From NCBI GenBank assembly GCA_028817755.1, contig JAPPPA010000160.1, positions 1-25,620 on the forward strand: a DNA stretch of 25,620 nucleotides, in the 5' to 3' direction. Position numbers and translations under genes: made by a program. Positions 20,080-25,620 of the stretch are shown one piece after another. The notes below the pieces were generated by a model that did no database searches, had not been told where the DNA came from, and saw only the letters and a list, made by a program, of their open reading frames with translations. Position 1 is the first letter of the stretch. Every line of letters starts with the position of its first letter. Source of the stretch: Gammaproteobacteria bacterium (lineage in GTDB: Bacteria; Pseudomonadota; Gammaproteobacteria; JAPPPA01).

Positions 20080-22610
20080 TATTCATCTTCCGCGCGAATA
20101 ACAACCGAGTTGTCTTCATGCGGCGTTTGCTGTGCCTGCGGACGACTAATTAATTGCAATACGGTTTGTTGCACGGTTGGCCCAAGCAGCTCCACGGCTT
20201 CCATGGAAAGCTCGCAAACCTTTTCGGTAATACGTAGCTTTTCAGTTTCGCCATCGCTCTCGCACACAGCTAGGCCTTCAGCGAGCAAGGTATCAACAAA
20301 GTTACGGAACAAGCCTTTGTCGAAATATTCTGGTGCCATACGGCCACTCAGAATACCCATACGCTCGGCCATGAGAATGCATTCTTTCTCAAAGTCTTTG
20401 CGCGAAATAGCGTCGCCGACGTGCTCGGAAAGCAACAGCGAGATCATGCAATAACGCTCAAGAGTTTCGCGCATCACGCGGCTGAGACCAATCAACGTTG
20501 CATATTGCGAGCTACGCACATCAGGGCGGCGCAACATGCGGCCATCACGTAGCAACAAGCCCATATCCACGAGTGCATCGATTAACTTCGGCAACTGCTG
20601 GGCAGCTTGCTCACGCGTTTGACGCAAGAATAGCTCGCGCTCAAGGAACGGATACCAGCCCATGCAACGCTCAATCAGTTCTTGCTGCTCAATCGCATCT
20701 GAATGACGCAGAAAACGGGCCATCAAAGATGGTAGCGCTAACAAGTGCTGCACGGTATTGCGGTAATACGTGAGCAAGGTTGCTTCCTTGCCTTGCACGG
20801 TAATCACCTCACCCCAAGGGTGATCAATGCGTAGCAGGCCTGACACGCGAGCGGCCTCGTCTAGCGCTTGTTTGCCATCGGTAACTGGAATTTCGACATC
20901 GCTGTCATAAGGCACGCGCTTCAATAGCTCGGCAAAAGTCTCGGCTTGATGAATCAAGTCAGGCTCAGCCAAAGCTTTTTCGGGACTCGCTAATAACGCC
21001 AATGACACCAAGCTCACCGGGTTCACAACCGCGGCGGCATTAATTCGGCGCATGTTTTCGTCGGCAATTTGGTCAACAACGGCTGGCAACCAACTTGGGC
21101 GCTCATCCGTGCCTGCGGCCTCACGCCACTCTGGCACGGTTTCGTCTAGCATTTCGTCGATCACCATAGGCTCGCCAAACGAAACGTAAGGTTTGCCGTA
21201 AGAGCTTTTGAAAATACGACGCGCCTGCAAAAGCTGCCCCGCCGACTCTTTCTTCTTAGAGGCACCGCGAAGCTCTTTCACATAGCTGCCACCCTCTGGC
21301 ACTTTGTCGTACCCCACATAGACCGGCACGATCAGCAGCGGCTTGTCCGGGTGACGCACATAGCTATGCAAAGCCATGGCCAACATGCCTGTTTTGGGAG
21401 ACAGCAAGCGACCGGTGCGACTACGCCCGCCTTCTGGGAAGAACTCCATTGGATAGCCGCGCCGCAGCAGCAGTTCTACGTAAGAACGAAACACGGCTGT
21501 GTAGAGCTTATTACCGCCAAAACTGCGGCGCAGGTAAAAGGCCCCACCTTTACGCAAAATCCCGCCCACAGGCCAGAAGTTAAGGTTAATGCCCGCAGCA
21601 ATATGCGGCGGCACCAAGCTTTGATCGTACAGCTGGTGAGAAATTAATAAATAATCAAGGTGACTACGATGCGACGGCATGTAGATAACACCGTAATGCG
21701 GCGCGATAGCGCGGAGGCGGTCTGCATGGTGAACAGAAATACCACTAAAGATTTTGCGCCAAACCCAGCGCAAAATCAGATCCAATACACGAATGGTGTT
21801 ATTGGAATAATTAGCGGCGACTTCATCGGCGTATTTACGCGCTTCAGCTACCGCTTTTTCAGGCGTTTGGTCTTTTTCAGCGGCGCGGCGCTCAATGGCC
21901 TCTCGCACCATTGGGTACTTCACCACGTCTTCTAGCATTTGGCTGCGCGAATACAACGTCGGCCCAAGTGCCGCGGTGCGTTGGCGGTTGAAGTGCACGC
22001 GGAATACACGCACTAACTTCTTAGTGGTTTTGGCTAGATCGTCTTGGCCCGCAAAGTCTCTGAAACCGACTGGCAAGCCGAAGTTCACGAAACACTGACG
22101 GCCTTGTGCGAGGACAATAAAGAACTTGCGAATACGGCTTGGCTCACGCGTATCGGAAAACATCACTTTAAAGAGTGAGGTTTCTTTGCCGGGGTCGCGC
22201 CCCCACAGAATAGAAACGGGCACGAGCTGAATGTCGTAGTCGCTATCCTGCAAAGCATTGCCTAACAATGCCGCCAAGCCGCGGTTCGATTTCACGCGCA
22301 AGCGATCAGACTCTGGCTGACGAGTCGCGTCTAATGCTGGTAAGTAAATAACCGATGCCTCACCTTTGGCAGGCAAGCGCTTGTCGGTATTAATCACGCG
22401 CGGCAGCTTGTTTTGAATACAAAGCTTTTCCAATAGCAGGCGATCAGCCCAGCTACTGGTTGGCAGCATGTAACAAACCGGTTTGTCTGGATCTAGCTCT
22501 AAGCCTGCCGGTATTTCTGCGGGCGCGATGCGGGCGTGCACCATGTAACGCAAAACTGGTTTTAACAGCAGTTTGCCAAATAGGAAAAAGAGCCGATTAA
22601 AGAACTGCAT
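20079..22610 (-). CDS. plsB: Glycerol-3-phosphate 1-O-acyltransferase PlsB
   Basis: A membrane-associated enzyme that adds the first acyl chain to glycerol-3-phosphate in phospholipid synthesis. The 843 residues match the long gammaproteobacterial form. Acyltransferase block I is PSHRSHLDYLL, with His 314 and Asp 319 as catalytic pair. Block II is around GGILRKGGAFYLRRSFGGNKLY, block III is MEFFPEGGRSRTGRLLSPKTGML and block IV is IVPVYVGYDKVPEG. An N-terminal FNRLFFLFGKLLLKPVLRY is the usual PlsB start. The C-terminal half is also PlsB-like (YYRNTVQHLLALPSLMARF). It overlaps trmO and lies 116 bases after the GT39-type gene, in the same direction. Its ribosome binding site is weak. Confidence 0.96.
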   Translation of the reverse strand: MQFFNRLFFLFGKLLLKPVLRYMVHARIAPAEIPAGLELDPDKPVCYMLPTSSWADRLLLEKLCIQNKLPRVINTDKRLPAKGEASVIYLPALDATRQPESDRLRVKSNRGLAALLGNALQDSDYDIQLVPVSILWGRDPGKETSLFKVMFSDTREPSRIRKFFIVLAQGRQCFVNFGLPVGFRDFAGQDDLAKTTKKLVRVFRVHFNRQRTAALGPTLYSRSQMLEDVVKYPMVREAIERRAAEKDQTPEKAVAEARKYADEVAANYSNNTIRVLDLILRWVWRKIFSGISVHHADRLRAIAPHYGVIYMPSHRSHLDYLLISHQLYDQSLVPPHIAAGINLNFWPVGGILRKGGAFYLRRSFGGNKLYTAVFRSYVELLLRRGYPMEFFPEGGRSRTGRLLSPKTGMLAMALHSYVRHPDKPLLIVPVYVGYDKVPEGGSYVKELRGASKKKESAGQLLQARRIFKSSYGKPYVSFGEPMVIDEMLDETVPEWREAAGTDERPSWLPAVVDQIADENMRRINAAAVVNPVSLVSLALLASPEKALAEPDLIHQAETFAELLKRVPYDSDVEIPVTDGKQALDEAARVSGLLRIDHPWGEVITVQGKEATLLTYYRNTVQHLLALPSLMARFLRHSDAIEQQELIERCMGWYPFLERELFLRQTREQAAQQLPKLIDALVDMGLLLRDGRMLRRPDVRSSQYATLIGLSRVMRETLERYCMISLLLSEHVGDAISRKDFEKECILMAERMGILSGRMAPEYFDKGLFRNFVDTLLAEGLAVCESDGETEKLRITEKVCELSMEAVELLGPTVQQTVLQLISRPQAQQTPHEDNSVVIRAEDE

Positions 22611-22711
22611 ACGGTCAGATCTCTGTAATTTTCTTCATTGTAGCCAGAATAAACGAATGCTGTTGAAAGCTCATTTGCCGCCACGTTTGGCGCCAAGGCG
22701 ATTCACAGCTG

Positions 22712-22742
22712 TCCACCAGCCATTTTTTAGGCTTCTGGTGGA
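22712..22742 (-). terminator. Weak hairpin overlapping the end of the GT39-type gene
   Basis: TCCACCAG (22712-22719) and CTGGTGGA (22735-22742) pair over 8 bases, and GCC with GGC can extend the stem past a bulge. The stop codon (22727-22729) lies in the loop. No T tract follows on the minus strand, so termination would be partial at best before plsB. Confidence 0.35.
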
Positions 22743-24226
22743 AAATAACGCTCAGTAAATGGGCAGGCGGCGGGCGGTAACCAGTCCGGGCGCTGATAAA
22801 ACAGCTCATCAATACGGCGTAAGTAATTTTCGCGATAAGCCATATAGTTGAAGCCTTCGCCAATCATTACCGACAAGGTCGCGCCACCAATATCTAACTC
22901 TTTCACTTCAACAGTGCTGAAGTACGGCGCGTAGCGGCTGGCATCAATGCTGCCTTTATCTACGTACACCAAGCGTTGCTGGTCATATTCACGTAAATCA
23001 ACACGCGTATCTGCAAGACGCCCGTATTTAGAGGTGCTAAATAAGGAGTTCACAGGCAGGTCACAAAGCTGCGCCACCATTGCTGACATGGTGTAGCCAC
23101 CGGCGAAGAGTGATTCGTCTTTCCAAGGCGCGAGCTCAGCGCACAACTTGTCTTGCTGAATAAACATGGCGTAATCACCGTGTTTCTCATGCTGTACTAA
23201 GACCGACGCTGGAATGGCCGAAATAGCTAGTAACAACAAGGCGTGCAGACCACCGAAGCCAATACTTAATTTGAGAATACGACGCTGAGCCGTATCGGTA
23301 AGCGCCGTCACCAAGGTGTAGGCAAAAGGCGCAAAGGCCAACAGCCAATGCAGGCCAACCTCACGCTTTAGCGACACCACTAGGAATAGCCATAGCGGCA
23401 CTAGGCCAACAGCAATCGGCAACATCAACTCATATCGCCACCAGCGTTGACGTTGGCGGATCAAATACCAAACCGTCCAAGGCATGAGTACATACACCAA
23501 TAAGCCGATGTACTCACCCATCGCATCCCATTGCAGGCCGCTATTGCCGTCACTACGCGCGAGCAAGTTAAAGGCGATATTGTTCCAGCAGTTGGTCAGG
23601 TTGTAATAAAGGTGCTGCAGGCCAAACGGTACCGCAACAAGGCTCATCACAAACAAGTGGCGTAAGCCGCCGTCTTTGCGACGCATAAACGCGACGATCA
23701 GTAGGCTGAGGTATAGGAATAGAACAAAGTATTTGCTCAATACCGCTAGGCCGAGCGCGATGCCGCCAAGAATCGGCCACTTCCAATGCCCGAGACCATA
23801 ACGCAAAGCACGCTGAAAGCTCAGCACGGTTAAACCACAGGTCAGCAACAGCACCGAATCATTAGTGACCAAGAACTGCAACATATGCATTGGCGACGCC
23901 ACAAACAACGCCGCTGCCAATAACGCCGCATCTTTCCCAAGAGGACGCGCCACGTGGTAAAGCACCAGCGCGGTCGCAATACCAATAACATAAGCAACAA
24001 GGCGGTAAGCAAATACGCTATCTGAAAACTGGCCAACGCCCCATAACACCCAACCAATCAGTGGCGGATGATCGTAATAGCCAGGCGCTAGGCTCTCGGC
24101 CCACTGCATGAAATAGGCTTCGTCGCCGGTCAACGGGAAGAAAGCTGCCAATAGCAGCTTAGCCACTAGCAAAAACGCCAATGGCCAACGATAGTCTCGT
24201 GGATTAATTGTGGCTGTGCTGTTCAC
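22727..24226 (-). CDS. GT39-type (ArnT/dolichyl-phosphate-mannose transferase-like) membrane glycosyltransferase
   Basis: An integral membrane transferase that should move a sugar from a polyprenyl-phosphate donor to a lipid or protein outside the cytoplasmic face. The first membrane segment is followed by TGDEAYFMQWAESL, with the catalytic-type Asp 35-Glu 36 pair, and GYYDHPPLIGW (Asp 52, His 53), both hallmarks of the family. Around ten more hydrophobic segments follow, then a soluble C-terminal part from about residue 330 (QQDKLCAELAPWKDESLFAGG). The 499 residues are within the family's usual range. The start is GTG with no strong ribosome binding site, in a 71-base gap shared with the divergent amidase. 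Lipid A or glycan modification is possible; which one cannot be told here. Confidence 0.85.
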   Translation of the reverse strand: MNSTATINPRDYRWPLAFLLVAKLLLAAFFPLTGDEAYFMQWAESLAPGYYDHPPLIGWVLWGVGQFSDSVFAYRLVAYVIGIATALVLYHVARPLGKDAALLAAALFVASPMHMLQFLVTNDSVLLLTCGLTVLSFQRALRYGLGHWKWPILGGIALGLAVLSKYFVLFLYLSLLIVAFMRRKDGGLRHLFVMSLVAVPFGLQHLYYNLTNCWNNIAFNLLARSDGNSGLQWDAMGEYIGLLVYVLMPWTVWYLIRQRQRWWRYELMLPIAVGLVPLWLFLVVSLKREVGLHWLLAFAPFAYTLVTALTDTAQRRILKLSIGFGGLHALLLLAISAIPASVLVQHEKHGDYAMFIQQDKLCAELAPWKDESLFAGGYTMSAMVAQLCDLPVNSLFSTSKYGRLADTRVDLREYDQQRLVYVDKGSIDASRYAPYFSTVEVKELDIGGATLSVMIGEGFNYMAYRENYLRRIDELFYQRPDWLPPAACPFTERYFPPEA

Positions 24227-24297
24227 TGCGCGGGCTTTATTCTGTTGTAAGGTACGCTACACGAAATTCCAATACTGAAAATATAACAGGTGACGCC

Positions 24298-25620
24298 ATG
24301 ACGCGCTTTACTGAATATGGGGACTACGACGCGTTAGGCCTAGCCGAACTCGTTCGCAAAGGTGACATAACCGCCAGCGATTTGCTCGGCGAAGCCATTG
24401 CTCGAGCGGCCGAGGTAAACCCCAAAATCAATGCGATCATCGAGCCACTGCATGACTACGCTCGAAATGCGATTGCTGAAGGCTTGCCTGAAGGGCCTTT
24501 TAGCGGCGTGCCTTTCCTAGTAAAAGACTTGTTAATCAGTCTTGAAGGCGCGCCACAACGCAATGGCAGCCGCTTCTTTAAAGATTACGTTGCCACCGCA
24601 GACAGCACGCTAGCCAAACGCTACAAAAACAGCGGCGTGGTGATTTTTGGCAAAACCAACACACCTGAATTCGGGGTTACCCCCATTACCGACCCCGAGC
24701 TATTCGGTTCAACATTAAACCGTTGCAATTTAGAACACAGCCCATCTGGGTCTATCGGCGGCTCGGCGGCGGGCGTTGCTGCGCGCATTGTGCCCATGGC
24801 CAGCGGTGGCGATGGTGGTGGTTCCATTCGCACCCCGTCTTCATGCTGCGGTTTAGTCGGACTAAAACCAACAAAAGGCCGCACGCCCACCGGCCCACGT
24901 GAAGGCGATCTTTGGTACGGCATGGCCGTTGAGCATGTACTAACCCGCAGCGTGCGTGATAGCGCCGCCATGCTAGATGCCACTCACGGCCAAGACGCCG
25001 GCCCACCAAATATTGCGCCTGCACCAGAGCGCCCTTATTTGGAAGAAGTGAATCGCGACCCTGGCAAACTGCGGATCGCTTTTTCCACCCACCCAATGAT
25101 TGGTCGCGAGCTACATCCAGACTGCAAAGCCGCTGTGGAAAAATCAGCCAACATGCTGGCTGATCTCGGTCACCACGTTGAAGAAGCAACTCCTGAGATT
25201 GATCGCGAAGCCTTTATTCGCGCCTTTGCCGTGCTAGTAGCGGCGGACACCAGCGCCTTAATTCGTGAAGGCGAGCAGCTACTCGGCCGCAAAGCCCGTC
25301 GACAAGATTTTGAGCCCCGTACCTGGGCACTCAAGCGTCTGGGCGAGACCTATACCGCGGCCGATTTCTCAGAAGCTTATTGGCACCTGCAACGCGTTGG
25401 GAGGACGATGGGGCAGTTCATGCAGAATTACGATGTATTGCTCACATCCACCTGTGGCACGCCACCACCCAAACCAGGCGAGCTCAGCCCTCAAGGCCTA
25501 GATCGCATTTCCGTTGAGCTACTTAACCGCCTGCCAATACAGAAGGTTGCGACACAACCAAAACTGGTGGTGCAAGTTGCGGAACGCGTATATGACTTTA
25601 AGTCGCAAACCCCCGTTGCA
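24298..25620 (+). CDS. Amidase signature family protein (cut by right window edge)
   Basis: An amide hydrolase using the Ser-cisSer-Lys triad. The frame is open from ATG 24298, with AGGTGA (24288-24293) five bases upstream, to the last base: 441 codons, so the C-terminal 30-80 residues are missing. Lys 76 lies in GVPFLVKDL and the cis-Ser is Ser 152 in SPSGSIGGSAAG. The nucleophile is Ser 176 in SGGDGGGSIRTP, followed by CGLVGLKPTKGRTPTGP. FGKTNTPEFG is also typical. The common GGSSGG motif appears here as SGSIGG, with Ile where many members have Ser. The overall style is that of the NylA-like/6-aminohexanoate-cyclic-dimer hydrolase group, but that is only an impression. GatA is unlikely because no gatB or gatC is near. 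Confidence 0.88.
   Translation, partial: MTRFTEYGDYDALGLAELVRKGDITASDLLGEAIARAAEVNPKINAIIEPLHDYARNAIAEGLPEGPFSGVPFLVKDLLISLEGAPQRNGSRFFKDYVATADSTLAKRYKNSGVVIFGKTNTPEFGVTPITDPELFGSTLNRCNLEHSPSGSIGGSAAGVAARIVPMASGGDGGGSIRTPSSCCGLVGLKPTKGRTPTGPREGDLWYGMAVEHVLTRSVRDSAAMLDATHGQDAGPPNIAPAPERPYLEEVNRDPGKLRIAFSTHPMIGRELHPDCKAAVEKSANMLADLGHHVEEATPEIDREAFIRAFAVLVAADTSALIREGEQLLGRKARRQDFEPRTWALKRLGETYTAADFSEAYWHLQRVGRTMGQFMQNYDVLLTSTCGTPPPKPGELSPQGLDRISVELLNRLPIQKVATQPKLVVQVAERVYDFKSQTPVA

Noticed and set aside
1..25620. CRISPR arrays, tRNA or rRNA genes, insertion sequences, integrases
   Set aside because: I saw no regularly spaced repeats, no cloverleaf-like stretch ending in CCA, no rRNA-like sequence and no transposase or integrase motif. 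A covariance-model search would be needed to exclude small RNAs.
24298..25620. GatA subunit of the tRNA amidotransferase
   Set aside because: The amidase core is shared, but no gatB or gatC is adjacent and the sequence between motifs does not look like GatA.

Overview
The window reads as the chromosome of a free-living gammaproteobacterium. That is an inference: it rests on a full-length PlsB glycerol-3-phosphate acyltransferase, a TrmO tRNA methyltransferase, an Acs of the usual proteobacterial type, several outer-membrane-type lipoproteins and a moderately GC-rich base composition. I cannot name the genus; a marine Cellvibrionales-like lineage is a guess. I saw no rRNA, tRNA, CRISPR array, insertion sequence or phage module.

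Layout. Positions 1-4495 (minus strand): the cut-off N-terminal part of a YhiN/HI0933-type flavoprotein, a PhaC-like synthase/hydrolase with a Cys nucleophile, and a large lipoprotein metal hydrolase related to peptidase M19. A strong terminator hairpin separates the last two. Positions 4701-7454 (plus): a periplasmic cupredoxin-like protein, a His-rich polytopic membrane protein that overlaps it by one base, and a secreted PpiC-type prolyl isomerase. Positions 7622-9577 (plus): acetyl-CoA synthetase. Positions 9691-10674 (minus): a small unknown gene, a hairpin terminator, and an ImmA/IrrE-like protein with an altered metal motif; an intergenic stretch of about 340 bases follows. Positions 11014-14306 (plus): a Rieske oxygenase, a toxin-antitoxin pair, a dienelactone hydrolase-like protein and two small membrane proteins. 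Positions 14319-17112: a His-rich lipoprotein, two unknown membrane proteins, and a membrane-anchored peroxiredoxin/thioredoxin-like protein. Positions 17131-24226 (minus): a lipoprotein with two cadherin-like repeats fused to an S15/CocE-like hydrolase, then trmO, plsB and a GT39-type glycosyltransferase. From 24298 (plus): an amidase that runs off the right edge.

The most interesting observation is the toxin-antitoxin pair at 12187-12792. It is bounded by an exact 9-base direct repeat (GCCGCTTTA at 12178-12186 and 12793-12801). Removing the pair with one repeat copy restores a well-spaced ribosome binding site (AAGG, 7 bases, ATG) for the downstream hydrolase. The cassette therefore looks like a clean insertion into a former Rieske-hydrolase operon. 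Other points worth attention are two copies of a dispersed palindromic repeat translated in frame inside two unrelated proteins, a 21/22-base direct repeat in front of and inside acs, the degenerate ImmA-like locus, and the cupredoxin plus His-rich membrane protein pair, whose biochemistry appears undefined.
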